Shown here: piece by piece, positions 43,786-53,296 of the stretch | How positions within the stretch are numbered: the stretch's first letter is position 1 | How the letters are laid out: each line of letters starts with the position of its first letter | The notes under the pieces: generated by a model | The model's database searches: none | Seen by the model: only the letters and a program-made list of their open reading frames with translations | Told to the model about the DNA's origin: nothing | Origin: Leptolyngbya sp. O-77 | GTDB lineage: Bacteria; Cyanobacteriota; Cyanobacteriia; Elainellales; Elainellaceae | NCBI RefSeq assembly: GCF_001548395.1 | Contig: NZ_AP017367.1 | Span: 1,587,001 to 1,651,000 of the forward strand | Direction: 5' to 3' | Length of the DNA: 64,000 nucleotides | Translations under genes and position numbers: made by a program

Positions 43786-46700
43786 ATGGAGCTTGAGCAG
43801 GTCATCCCCAGCATCAACGCCACCTTGCTGTCCAGCCACCACCGCTGCCTAACAGAGCTAGAAATCGAGCTATTGCGGGGAGCCTGGGAAAGCTTGACCT
43901 ACGACGAAATTTCCGCAGCATCAGGCTATTCCCTCAACTACTTGCAGCGCGACATTGGCCCCAAGTTTTGGAAGCTGCTAAGCGATACTTACGGCCGCAA
44001 GCTCAACAAAACTAACGCCAGAGCTATCCTTACCCGCTTCGCGCAAGAGGCGAAAACGCCCCCCAATCAGCCACTTCAGGACTTGCTCTCCTCCTTTTCC
44101 CCGCCGAACCCACCCAAAGCCGACTGGGGTGAAATCATTGACGTGTCCACCTTCTATGGACGCACCGATGAGCTAGACACGCTGACAGGCTGGATTCGGG
44201 GCGATCGCTGTCGGCTGGTTGCGCTGGTGGGCATGGGCGGCATTGGCAAAAGCTCCCTGGCGGCGAAGATTACCCAAATCCTGCAAGACGAGTTTGACCT
44301 GATTATCTGGCGATCGCTCCGCAATGCCCCGCCACTGGAGTTGCTGCTGGCTGAATTGGTGCCTTTCCTGTCGCAGCAGCAAGACACCCAGGCAAAGCCA
44401 GAAAGATTGCTCCATTGGCTCCGCACTCATCGCTGTTTGCTGATTCTGGACAATGTGGAAACGATCATGCAGGCGGGCGATCGCGCCGGATATTACCAGC
44501 CAGATTATGAAAACTATGGCGATCTATTCCGGCTGCTGGGCGAAACATCGCACCAGAGTTGTGTGCTGCTGACCACGCGAGAAATCCCAGCAGAGGTAGG
44601 TATGCTGGAAACGTTGGACGGGCCAGTGCGCCTGCTGCCGCTGAAGGGGTCAGCAGAAATGGCGCTGGCGCTGCTAGAATCTCGCGCCCTGATCGGCACT
44701 GAGGATGAGAAACGTCAGCTTTGCGAGTTTTACAATTGCAGCCCACTAGCAGTTAAGCTAATTTCCTCCTCAATCCAAAGCCTGTTTGACGGCAGCATTT
44801 CAGCATTCTGGCGCGAGGAAGTCAAGGTTTTTAACGGCATTCGTCGGCTTCTAGAGCAACAGTTTGAACGGTTATCTTACCTAGAGCAAGCAGTTATGTA
44901 CTGGCTGGCGATTAACCGCGAGTGGGTGTCGCTGGATGAACTAATGGAAGACCTGGTGCCGCCTGTGTCGCGGGCGAGCCTGCTGGAGTCGCTGGAGTCG
45001 CTGAGCTGGCGATCGCTCATCGAAAAAAATCAGGGACGCTATACACAGCAGCCTGTAGTCATGGAATATGTTACGTCTCAGTTCATCCATCAGGTTTCGA
45101 CGGAACTAGTTACGTGCCGATTGAACTTCTTTGCTCGATTCGCGCTGGCGAAAAACTCTATTCGTGACTACATTCACGAAAGCCAGGTTCGCATCATTCT
45201 GCAACCTGTGCTCAATCACCTCCAGACAGCGTTCAGCCAGCCCGACTTACTGCGAGATCAGTTCTGCAAAATTCTGAAGCAAGTCCGGCAAGGATGCTGC
45301 TATCCCAACTGCTATAGCGCAGGTAACTTACTCAATCTCATGGGTCAATATGACCTGGATTTGACGGGATATGATTTTTCTGGCTTGACGCTGCGCCACG
45401 CCCATTTGCAAAAGCGCAATCTGCACAAAGTTAACTTCACCCAAGCGCAGTTTATTGACCCTGTTTTTACCCACACGTTGACTTCTATTTTTGCTGTTGC
45501 TTTCAGTCCTGATGGAACGCTGCTTGCCACAGGAGAAAGCACGGGCGAGATTCACATCTGGCGCACAGGCGAAACGCAACCGCTCTTGGCGCTGACCGGC
45601 CACGCGAATCGGATTCTGTCGGTCAGCTTTAGCCCGGATGGATGCTGGCTAGCCAGCGCCAGTGCCGACAGCACCATCAAGCTGTGGGATTTGGACTCTG
45701 GGGCGATCGCCGCGACGTTGACCGGGCACACGAACGGTGTTTGCTCAGTACGTTTTAGCGCCGATCAGTCCCTGCTAGCCAGCGCCAGTCTAGACGGCAC
45801 GATTCGCCTGTGGGACGTGCAAACGGCGCAATTGCTTCGTGTGCTGGATGGACATACCGACTGGGTGTGGGGCGTGTGCTTTAGCCCGATTGCGGGCCCC
45901 CCACTGCTGGCTAGCGGCAGCGCTGATGCTACTGTCAAACTCTGGGATGCGGCATCGGGACAACTGCTGCAAACGCTGGAAGGGCATGGCGATCGCATCT
46001 GGTCGGTGCAGTTTAGCCCAGACGGCCGCCTGCTGGCCAGCACCAGCGAAGACTGCACGATTAAGCTGTGGGACGTGGCAACGGGTCAGCTTTTGCGGAC
46101 GCTGGCGGGGCACAGCAGCATCATCTGGTCGGCCAGCTTTAGCGCCGATGGTCGCCTGTTGGCCAGCGGCAGTTCCGACCAAACGGTGCGCCTGTGGGAT
46201 GTGGAAACGGGGCAACTGATGCGGGTGTTGACAGGACACACCAATCGCGTTTGGTCGGTGCGATTTAGCCCGTCCGTCGAGCATTTGCCCTTTGACTCAC
46301 AAAGCCTGCTGGCCAGCGGCAGCGCCGACTGCACCATGAAGCTATGGGATGCGGCATCGGGGCAGTTGCTCAAGACCATCCAGGGCTATACCAACGGCGT
46401 GCGATCGCTCGACTTTAGCGATGACGGGCAGACCCTGGCGAGTGGAACCATTGCAGACGACGCGGTTCGGCTCTGGCACGTACCGACGGGCACCCTTCTA
46501 AAAACGCTGACGGGGCATACCGATTCCATTCATACAGTTCGCTGTTACACTGCACCCGACGGACAGGAACGGGTGATTAGCGCCGGGTCTGACCATACGA
46601 TTCGGCTGTGGAACGCGCAAACAGGACAACTGATGAAAACGCTGCATGGACATACTGACACGATCTGGTCGATTAGCGTTGCGCCACAGTTGAATTGGTG

Positions 46701-47385
46701 TGCCAGTGCTGGAGCCGACAACACAATCCGGCTGTGGGATTTGGAAAGCGGTCGCTTGCTCCATACACTGACAGAAACGAAAGGATGGGTTTGGGCAGTC
46801 ACCTTTAGCCCCGACGGTCGCCAGATTGCAACGGGCAGTGCCAATTGCCTGGTCAAGCTGTGGGATGTGGCATCGGGCAAATTGCTGAAAGCCCTAGAAG
46901 GACACACAGCCTGGGTGCGATCGGTCAAGTTCAGCCCGGATGGATTGCAGATTGCGAGCGGCAGCGCCGACTGCACAGTGAAAGTATGGTGTGCCCAAAC
47001 GGGTGAATTGAAAATGACATTAGCCGGACATGATAGCTGGACGTGGGAGGTCAGCTTTAGTCCTGATTGCAGAACGCTGGTAAGCAGCAGTACGGATGGC
47101 ACTCTGAAGCTATGGGATACGCAAACTGGAACATTATTGAACACGCTGAAAGGACATACAGGCGAAGTTTGGTCAGCACGCTTTAGCCCCGATGGAAGCC
47201 TGCTGGCTAGCAGCAGCGCCGATGAAACCGTGCGCCTGTGGGATGCCAAAACGGGCGAATGTGTGCAAGTGTTGAGGAGCGATCGCCCCTACGAAGGCAT
47301 GAACATTACCGGCGTGATGGGGCTGACGGAGCCACAAAAAGCCGCACTAATCGCCCTCGGCGCAGTAGAAAATGGATCTGTTTGA
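43786..47385 (+). CDS. STAND NTPase: HTH, NB-ARC and 14 WD40 repeats
   Basis: 1199 aa signal-transduction ATPase. Residues 1-90 form an N-terminal helical module (LTYDEISAASGYSLNYLQRD), like the vWA-MoxR-associated HTH domain. The NB-ARC ATPase follows: FYGRTDELDTL, Walker A GMGGIGKSS (149-157), Walker B LLILDNVE (218-225), sensor-type LLTTRE, then the winged-helix part to about 470. From about 563 to 1163 there are 14 consecutive WD40 repeats of the form TGHTNGVCSVRFSADQSLLA…TIRLWDVQTA, enough for two seven-bladed propellers. The C-terminus RPYEGMNITGVMGLTEPQK is seen in cyanobacterial relatives. The WD40 block probably senses a partner that triggers oligomerization. Its stop overlaps the next gene by 14 bp. 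Confidence 0.93.
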   Translation: MELEQVIPSINATLLSSHHRCLTELEIELLRGAWESLTYDEISAASGYSLNYLQRDIGPKFWKLLSDTYGRKLNKTNARAILTRFAQEAKTPPNQPLQDLLSSFSPPNPPKADWGEIIDVSTFYGRTDELDTLTGWIRGDRCRLVALVGMGGIGKSSLAAKITQILQDEFDLIIWRSLRNAPPLELLLAELVPFLSQQQDTQAKPERLLHWLRTHRCLLILDNVETIMQAGDRAGYYQPDYENYGDLFRLLGETSHQSCVLLTTREIPAEVGMLETLDGPVRLLPLKGSAEMALALLESRALIGTEDEKRQLCEFYNCSPLAVKLISSSIQSLFDGSISAFWREEVKVFNGIRRLLEQQFERLSYLEQAVMYWLAINREWVSLDELMEDLVPPVSRASLLESLESLSWRSLIEKNQGRYTQQPVVMEYVTSQFIHQVSTELVTCRLNFFARFALAKNSIRDYIHESQVRIILQPVLNHLQTAFSQPDLLRDQFCKILKQVRQGCCYPNCYSAGNLLNLMGQYDLDLTGYDFSGLTLRHAHLQKRNLHKVNFTQAQFIDPVFTHTLTSIFAVAFSPDGTLLATGESTGEIHIWRTGETQPLLALTGHANRILSVSFSPDGCWLASASADSTIKLWDLDSGAIAATLTGHTNGVCSVRFSADQSLLASASLDGTIRLWDVQTAQLLRVLDGHTDWVWGVCFSPIAGPPLLASGSADATVKLWDAASGQLLQTLEGHGDRIWSVQFSPDGRLLASTSEDCTIKLWDVATGQLLRTLAGHSSIIWSASFSADGRLLASGSSDQTVRLWDVETGQLMRVLTGHTNRVWSVRFSPSVEHLPFDSQSLLASGSADCTMKLWDAASGQLLKTIQGYTNGVRSLDFSDDGQTLASGTIADDAVRLWHVPTGTLLKTLTGHTDSIHTVRCYTAPDGQERVISAGSDHTIRLWNAQTGQLMKTLHGHTDTIWSISVAPQLNWCASAGADNTIRLWDLESGRLLHTLTETKGWVWAVTFSPDGRQIATGSANCLVKLWDVASGKLLKALEGHTAWVRSVKFSPDGLQIASGSADCTVKVWCAQTGELKMTLAGHDSWTWEVSFSPDCRTLVSSSTDGTLKLWDTQTGTLLNTLKGHTGEVWSARFSPDGSLLASSSADETVRLWDAKTGECVQVLRSDRPYEGMNITGVMGLTEPQKAALIALGAVENGSV

Positions 47386-49609
47386 CCAGCACCGACAGCA
47401 ACTCACCGCCGCCGAAGCGCCCCTAGCAGCTCGGATGCGGCCGCGCACCCTAGCAGAATACATCGGGCAGGAGCATATCCTGGGCGAAGGGCGACTGCTG
47501 CGCCGCGCCATTCAGGCAGATCAACTCTCATCGCTGATTTTTTATGGCCCGCCGGGAACCGGTAAAACGACGCTGGCGATGGTGATTGCCAACACGACCC
47601 GCGCCCGCTTTCTGTCGATTAATGCAGTGCTAGCGGGGGTGAAGGAGATTCGAGAGGCGATCGCCCTTGCCCAGGAAACCCGTGGTATGTATGGACAGCG
47701 CACGATTCTGTTTGTGGATGAGGTGCATCGGTTCAACAAGTCTCAGCAAGATGCGCTGCTGCCCTGGGTGGAAAACGGCACGGTGATTCTGATCGGCGCA
47801 ACAACTGAAAATCCTTACTTTGAGGTAAATAAGGCGCTGGTCAGCCGTTCGCGAGTGTTTCAGCTTAAGCCGCTGACGGAACGGGATCTAGAACGAGTCA
47901 TCGATCAGGCGTTGCAGGATGGCGATCGCGGCTATGGAAAGCTCAAAATCCAAATCGATCCAGATGCTCGCACGCACTTAGTCAATGTGGCGAATGGCGA
48001 TGCCCGCACGCTGCTGAACGCGCTGGAACTCGCCGTCGAAACCACACCTCCGAATGCAGACGGAACGATTCATATCACCCTGGAAGTCGCCGAAGAATCT
48101 ATTCAAAAACGGGCGGTTTTATACGATAAGGAAGGCGATGCCCACTTCGACACCATCAGTGCCTTTATCAAAAGCCTGCGCGGTTCCGACCCGGACGCGG
48201 CACTCTACTGGCTGGCCCGCATGGTCTACGCAGGCGAAGATCCGCGCTTTATCTTTCGGCGGATGCTGATCCTAGCGGGGGAAGATGTGGGCATGGCCGA
48301 CCCAAACGCAGTGGTGGTTGTCTACGCTTGCGCCGAAGCCTTTGACCGCGTGGGAATGCCGGAAGGGCGCTATCCGCTGGCGCAGGCGGCGCTGTATCTG
48401 GCGACTTGTCCCAAGTCGAACAGCGTGATGGCTTTCTTTGATGCGCTGTCGTCCGTCGAAGCCGAACGCGAAGCCGAAGTGCCCACCCATCTGCGTGATG
48501 CTAATCGAGATCAGGATGGATTTGGGCACGGCAAAGGTTATCTTTATCCCCATTCTTATCGCGAACACTGGGTAGCGCAGCAGTATCTTCCGGGCAGCTT
48601 GCAGGGGCAGGTGTTTTATCAGCCGTCGGATCAGGGCTATGAGGGGCAAATTCAGCAGGCGGTAGCGCGACGACGCGAGGCGCAACTGGCGGCGCTGCTG
48701 GAGGGCGTGGGCGTGGCGCTGCTGGAAGTGCTAACCTTTAGCCCGGCCGATGCGGGGGTGGATCGCTGGCTGCAACGGACGCTGAGCCAGTCTGGGGAAC
48801 GGCTGGCCCAGATGCGCGATCGCCTCTTTGCCCTGGCTCCGCCCCAGCGCCACCACCTGATTCTCGACCTAAATGCGGGCAGCGGCTTGTTGACCTGGGA
48901 AGCCGTGCGGCGCGTGCCCGAAGGCGGGGTCTATGCCTGTGCGCCCCAACCCCAGGATGCTGAAGCGCTGCGAGAACAGGCGGCTGCGCTGCCGGAACTG
49001 TTGCGTCCCGTGGTGCTACACAGCGCGATCGCCAATTTACCCGCTGTACTGAGTGCCGAGTACCCAAACTTGCGATTTGATCGGCTCATGGGTCGGAATG
49101 TGTTTTTGAATGCGATCGCCCCTCCCGACACATGGCTCCAAGCCTGGAAATTGCTGCTGCAACCTGAAGGGTATCTGCTCCTGGCAGAGACAATGCCTCG
49201 TCATACGCAGCGCCTGCACCAGCTCATTCCCTCAGACCGCATTCCATCCAGGCTACTGAACCGCTGGCGCAAAGCGGAGGAACAGCTTTACGAAAGCGCC
49301 GCGGTCTGGAGCATGACCTGGGATGTACAAGACCTGGAAACGCTATTTGATCAAGCAGGGTTCACCGCAGAGATTGCGCTGGAACACACGCAAACGGAAC
49401 TGCTGATTTCACCCGCGCTGATTGACCGCTGGTTTGCATCTGCCAGTGCCAAACCCACCTATGCGGAACAGATCCGCGAATTCCTCTCGGATGCGGATCT
49501 GAACCAGATTCAAATGCTATTGCGCCAATGCTTGAGCCACCAGACGGTGCAGTGGCAGGGGCGATCGCCCTTTGTCAAAGCCCACCCCAAGCTCTCACCA
49601 AGTCTCTAG
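47372..49609 (+). CDS. RarA/MgsA replication ATPase fused to methyltransferase-like domain
   Basis: 745 aa. Residues 1 to about 430 are a complete RarA (MgsA/WRNIP1) AAA+ ATPase that acts at stalled replication forks: Walker A GPPGTGKTT (59-67), Walker B LFVDEVHRFNKSQQD, sensor ATTENPYFEVN, and the C-terminal tetramerization region with AGEDVGMADPNA and KSNSVMAFFDAL. From about 480 to 740 a Rossmann-type methyltransferase-like domain follows, with motif I LDLNAGSGLLTWEA. The fusion is seen in other cyanobacteria; ordinary RarA is about 440 aa. ATG 47372 lies inside the STAND gene's last codons, so translation is coupled. Confidence 0.92.
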   Translation: MDLFDQHRQQLTAAEAPLAARMRPRTLAEYIGQEHILGEGRLLRRAIQADQLSSLIFYGPPGTGKTTLAMVIANTTRARFLSINAVLAGVKEIREAIALAQETRGMYGQRTILFVDEVHRFNKSQQDALLPWVENGTVILIGATTENPYFEVNKALVSRSRVFQLKPLTERDLERVIDQALQDGDRGYGKLKIQIDPDARTHLVNVANGDARTLLNALELAVETTPPNADGTIHITLEVAEESIQKRAVLYDKEGDAHFDTISAFIKSLRGSDPDAALYWLARMVYAGEDPRFIFRRMLILAGEDVGMADPNAVVVVYACAEAFDRVGMPEGRYPLAQAALYLATCPKSNSVMAFFDALSSVEAEREAEVPTHLRDANRDQDGFGHGKGYLYPHSYREHWVAQQYLPGSLQGQVFYQPSDQGYEGQIQQAVARRREAQLAALLEGVGVALLEVLTFSPADAGVDRWLQRTLSQSGERLAQMRDRLFALAPPQRHHLILDLNAGSGLLTWEAVRRVPEGGVYACAPQPQDAEALREQAAALPELLRPVVLHSAIANLPAVLSAEYPNLRFDRLMGRNVFLNAIAPPDTWLQAWKLLLQPEGYLLLAETMPRHTQRLHQLIPSDRIPSRLLNRWRKAEEQLYESAAVWSMTWDVQDLETLFDQAGFTAEIALEHTQTELLISPALIDRWFASASAKPTYAEQIREFLSDADLNQIQMLLRQCLSHQTVQWQGRSPFVKAHPKLSPSL

Positions 49610-50292
49610 GGCTGGCCCGCAGGCGGTAGCGCTGGAGCACCGGGGGACGACTGACCTGCGCCAGCGCTGCCCGGCTGTGCAGGACTGCCACCATTGCTGC
49701 GAGGCAGCGGCGCAGAAGGCGTTCCGAGTGGATCGCCCGGCACAGTCGGCAAGCCAAAGGGATCGAGCGGCGTTGCCGGATTGCCCAGACCGGGATTGCC
49801 CAGACCGGGATTATTCAATCCCGGCGCTCCACCGGGCGTTGAGAAGCCAGGCTGACCGGGTGCAATTTGCTCAGTTGGATTTTGAGTTGTGGGTGTAACG
49901 GCTAACGCAACGCGATCGCCCCCCACAGCCCGCAGCAAGTCCAACACCCGCACCACGCTGTCATAGCTGGCGTAGGGCGGCGCATTTAGCACGATCGTTC
50001 CATCAGGCGACTCTTGCTGAAACTGCTGCACCAACTGCACCAAGCGCGACTCATCTACGGGGTCTTCATCCCAATACAGCGTACCGACCGGATCGATCGT
50101 CACAATTTTGGTTTGTCGCATTTGGGCCACGCCTGTAGAGGCGCTGGGCAAATCGGTGTTGATTGCAAACTGGCGCGTCAGCGACACCGCTGCCAGGATA
50201 AAGAAAGTCAGGATGCAAAAGATCACGTCGATTAGCGGAATTAGCTCGATCCGCACGTCGTCTTGCTGCGATCCGGGGTTGAGGATTTTCAT
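49606..50292 (-). CDS. ExbD/TolR family protein with Gly/Pro-rich tail
   Basis: 228 aa inner-membrane protein. One transmembrane helix near residues 17-40 carries IPLIDVIFCILTFFILAAV with the essential Asp of ExbD/TolR. The periplasmic domain follows to about 145. The last 80 residues are a low-complexity Gly/Pro/Asn tail (GLNNPGLGNPGLGNPATPL). It forms the energy-transducing channel with the ExbB homologue just upstream (gap 74 bp). Start ATG 50292; its 3' end overlaps the RarA gene tail by 4 bp. Confidence 0.93.
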   Translation of the reverse strand: MKILNPGSQQDDVRIELIPLIDVIFCILTFFILAAVSLTRQFAINTDLPSASTGVAQMRQTKIVTIDPVGTLYWDEDPVDESRLVQLVQQFQQESPDGTIVLNAPPYASYDSVVRVLDLLRAVGGDRVALAVTPTTQNPTEQIAPGQPGFSTPGGAPGLNNPGLGNPGLGNPATPLDPFGLPTVPGDPLGTPSAPLPRSNGGSPAQPGSAGAGQSSPGAPALPPAGQP

Positions 50293-50366
50293 AGCCAGCG
50301 GTTTGGAGAAACGTTAGGGAGATGGGGTGAGACGGCCCCTGTGCTGAAGCGGGCGGGCTAAAACCC

Positions 50367-51080
50367 TCAGGACGGCTCTGCGGCTTCGGCGCTGGTGCCC
50401 GAAGGGTCTGGGGCGATCGCGCTAGAGTTGGCTCGTTTGGCGAGATGTCCGGCATTCTGCCCGCTCCAAGTCTTGCGATAGAGCAGTTCTAGTTCATTGC
50501 CTGCTTTCTGGAAAATCTTGGCTTGTTGAGCAATCAGCCCCTGAAACACGCGATAAAACGCCAGCGACACAATCGCGATAATTAGCCCAGTGGCGGTAGT
50601 AATCAGCGCTTCAGAAATGCCCAGCGTCACGTTTTCTGTCGCCGTCGTGCCCAGATCGCCCAGCCGAATCGAGCCGAGAGAATTAATCAACCCCAGCACC
50701 GTTCCCAGCAGGCCCAGCAGCGGGGCGATCGCAATCACGGCTTCCAAAATCTTGTCGCCCTTGTGCATGGCGGCGAGTTCTTCCTGAGCGCTGGCTTCCA
50801 TCGCCAACTGCACCACGTCCGGTTCCTGGTCTTTTAGCTCTAGACCCGCATTCAAAAAGCGTCCAATTGGCTGATCGATGGCACTGCGAGCCAAATCTCC
50901 CGCCGATCGCCAATCGCGCTGGGCTGCTTCTAGCACCCGTCCGGCAGTTTCTCGTTCACGGGTCAAAATTTTCCACCAAAAGAGGACGCGCTCGATCACC
51001 ACCGTTAGCGACAGGATCGAGAGCAGCAGCAGCGGCCACATCACAAAGCCGCCCTTAGAAAAAAGCTCACCAATATTCAC
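50367..51080 (-). CDS. ExbB/TolQ/MotA family proton channel protein
   Basis: 237 aa membrane protein, GTG start at 51080. Three transmembrane helices: VMWPLLLLSILSLTVVIERV near residue 13, APLLGLLGTVLGLINS in the middle, and ALITTATGLIIAIVSLAFYR. The MotA/ExbB signature (LLGLLGTVLGLI) and A-x-x-T in the third helix are intact. Partners with ExbD to use proton-motive force for outer-membrane transport or envelope stability. No TonB or receptor gene is in the window. Confidence 0.93.
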   Translation of the reverse strand: MNIGELFSKGGFVMWPLLLLSILSLTVVIERVLFWWKILTRERETAGRVLEAAQRDWRSAGDLARSAIDQPIGRFLNAGLELKDQEPDVVQLAMEASAQEELAAMHKGDKILEAVIAIAPLLGLLGTVLGLINSLGSIRLGDLGTTATENVTLGISEALITTATGLIIAIVSLAFYRVFQGLIAQQAKIFQKAGNELELLYRKTWSGQNAGHLAKRANSSAIAPDPSGTSAEAAEPS

Positions 51081-51555
51081 AGTATTTTTTGTCCTCCATC
51101 CATGACTGGTGGGTGCGCGAACTGGGAGGGGTTCTGGCTTAAAATCCGGTATCCGCTCCAGGCCGTTTCAATTTTAGAGAATTTTCAGCAACCTTTCCCA
51201 ATCTGGTTCCGCGAGATCTGCTGAAAAGCGCTGGAAGGATTGATTTTCCATTGATTTTCTGGATCTGATATCCGTCAAACAGGGCTTCCCAAATCCTCCT
51301 TAGCCCCTCCCTACTGCAAGACGTAACGCAGGGGGACTGAGTTCTGGGTTAGATAGACCCTTTAAGATTTTGGACAAAGCTGGGCACTCTGGAGAAAACT
51401 CTGGGCGTGGGTGGAGCCTGACTGAATTTGAGAATCATGACTTGACTATTACTTGTATGATTTGACCGTTCACTTGACCATCCCCCCTTCAGCATCTCCC
51501 CTCGACCATTGCCAGATGTGAAACGGTCATTTGCTTACTAGACTTGCTCCCATAC

Positions 51556-51616
51556 AAATCACCACTACTAAAAATCGCCACTACTGAAATCGCCACTGCT
51601 GAAATCACCACTACTG
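51556..51616. repeat. Four 15-bp repeats AAATCGCCACTACTG
   Basis: Four near-identical units (AAATCACCACTACTA, AAATCGCCACTACTG, AAATCGCCACTGCTG, AAATCACCACTACTG) immediately before the TPR gene. The remainder of the 51081-51635 gap shows no gene; it separates the divergent ExbB and TPR genes. Confidence 0.88.
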
Positions 51617-51635
51617 AATCCTGTGGAAAACCGCG

Positions 51636-53180
51636 ATGCATCGAGCGAAACGACTTCATCCTGCTCATCTACCGTCCCAGCCTCTCCTGTCTCAGCCTTT
51701 AACACGCCAGCCACTCTTGGCGCGATCGTCCCATCAAACACACCCTCTGGCACACCCTCTGGCACACCCTCTGGCACACCCTCTGGCACACCCTCTGGTG
51801 CAGCGGCTGGCGGTGCGCGGCTCCCTGCTTGCGGGTCTGGTGGTGCTGTGGGCTGGCAGCCTGGGATTTGCAGGGGCGATCGCCCAGACTGTGCCCCAAG
51901 CGGCACAGCGGGCCTACAACAGCGGGGTTGCCAAGCTCAACAATCGCGACTACAGCGGCAGCATCGCCGACTTTACCCAGGCCCTCAGCTTTAGCCCCAC
52001 CAGCGCCGCCATCTACGCGATGCGGGGCGCAGCCTACGCTGGACTGGGCCAGTTTGAACCCGCGATCGCCGACTACACCGCTGCGCTGCAACTCGACCCT
52101 ACCTACGCCGATGTCTATTTCAATCGCGGCGTGGCATACTACAGCGTCGGCAATGCCAGCGCCGCCCTCAGCGACTTCAACCAGGCCGCCCAGCTTACGC
52201 CAAACCGGGCTGAGGTATATCTCTTCCAGGGGCGGGCTCGGGCGGCAACGGGCGACCTCGACGGGGCGATCGCCGCCTTGAATCAGGCCATCGCGCTCCA
52301 GGCAAATTATCCCGAAGCCTACCTGAATCGCGGCGTGGTGCGGGCGCGACAGGGCAACCACGACGCGGCGATCGCCGACTATGACCAGGCGATCCGCCAG
52401 CGCTCGAACTATGCCGATGCCTACCTCAACCGGGGCAGTTCCCGCTTTGCCCAGGGCGACCTAGAAGCGGCCCTGCGAGACTTTAACGAGGCCGTCGCCA
52501 AAGACAATACCTCCGCCGTGGCCTATTTCAACCGGGGCTATGCGGCAGTAACCCTGGGCGATCGCCGCGCTGCCCTGTCCGACTTTAACCAGGCGATTCG
52601 GCTTGATCCGGGCTATACGGCCGCCTACCTGAATCGCGGTATGCTGCGGGCCGCAGGTGGCAATATGGACGGAGCTATGAGCGACCTCAATCAAGCTGTG
52701 TCACTGTCGCCAGACGATGCCCCCGCTTACAAAGCCCGCGCCGATGTGCTGATGCAGATGGGCGAACCACAGCGAGCGATCGCCGACTATACCCGCGCCA
52801 TCGAGCGCCAGCCCGACAGTGCCAGCCTGATGATGGCCCGCGCCGCCGCTCGCCTAACCCAGAACGATTTCTCTGGCGCAAATCAGGATTTGACTCAGGC
52901 GATCGCCCTCGAACCCAACAATGCTGAGGCCTATGGCAGGCGCGGCGCGGTGCGGCTGCGGCTGGGCGATGCCCGCAGCGCCCTCAACGACCTCAACCAG
53001 GCAACCCGACTCAATCCGCAAGATGCCGACAGTTTCTATCACCGGGGCATTGCCAAAAGGCGACTGGGCGATCGCACGGGGGCACTGGCCGACCTGCGCC
53101 AGTCTGCGGCGCTCTATCGCCAGCAGAGCCGCGCCGAGGGCTACCGAAATGCGATCGCCGAAATGTCGTCCCTCCAGTGA
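51636..53180 (+). CDS. Secreted TPR-repeat protein, 12 TPRs
   Basis: 514 aa if started at ATG 51636; an alternative GTG at 51798 would begin directly with a good signal peptide (QRLAVRGSLLAGLVVLWAGS…AGAIAQ). The first 54 codons include a translated 12-bp tandem repeat giving HPLAHPLAHPLAHPLA. Twelve 34-residue tetratricopeptide repeats of the type AYLNRGVVRARQGNHDAAIA fill nearly the whole mature part. Likely a periplasmic or membrane-side scaffold for protein interaction. No catalytic domain. Single gene after a repeat-rich region. Confidence 0.85.
   Translation: MHRAKRLHPAHLPSQPLLSQPLTRQPLLARSSHQTHPLAHPLAHPLAHPLAHPLVQRLAVRGSLLAGLVVLWAGSLGFAGAIAQTVPQAAQRAYNSGVAKLNNRDYSGSIADFTQALSFSPTSAAIYAMRGAAYAGLGQFEPAIADYTAALQLDPTYADVYFNRGVAYYSVGNASAALSDFNQAAQLTPNRAEVYLFQGRARAATGDLDGAIAALNQAIALQANYPEAYLNRGVVRARQGNHDAAIADYDQAIRQRSNYADAYLNRGSSRFAQGDLEAALRDFNEAVAKDNTSAVAYFNRGYAAVTLGDRRAALSDFNQAIRLDPGYTAAYLNRGMLRAAGGNMDGAMSDLNQAVSLSPDDAPAYKARADVLMQMGEPQRAIADYTRAIERQPDSASLMMARAAARLTQNDFSGANQDLTQAIALEPNNAEAYGRRGAVRLRLGDARSALNDLNQATRLNPQDADSFYHRGIAKRRLGDRTGALADLRQSAALYRQQSRAEGYRNAIAEMSSLQ
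51739..51798. repeat. Five exact 12-bp tandem repeats CACACCCTCTGG
   Basis: Five perfect copies of the 12-mer. In the TPR gene's frame they read as His-Pro-Leu-Ala repeats. The last copy ends one base into the GTG that could be the true start codon, so the array may be leader rather than coding DNA. Copy number is likely variable. Confidence 0.93.
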
Positions 53181-53296
53181 ATCTAAGGGTGGGGGATTAT
53201 TTTTCCCCTCCCCTACAGAGGAAAACGCCTCCGTCCCTCCAGTCATTTGAGCGTGGGAGGATTGCGCCGCAGCGCCGAGCCCAGAGGGACAGAAAG

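Noticed and set aside
51739..51798. CRISPR-like array
   Set aside because: Exact 12-bp tandem repeats without spacers.
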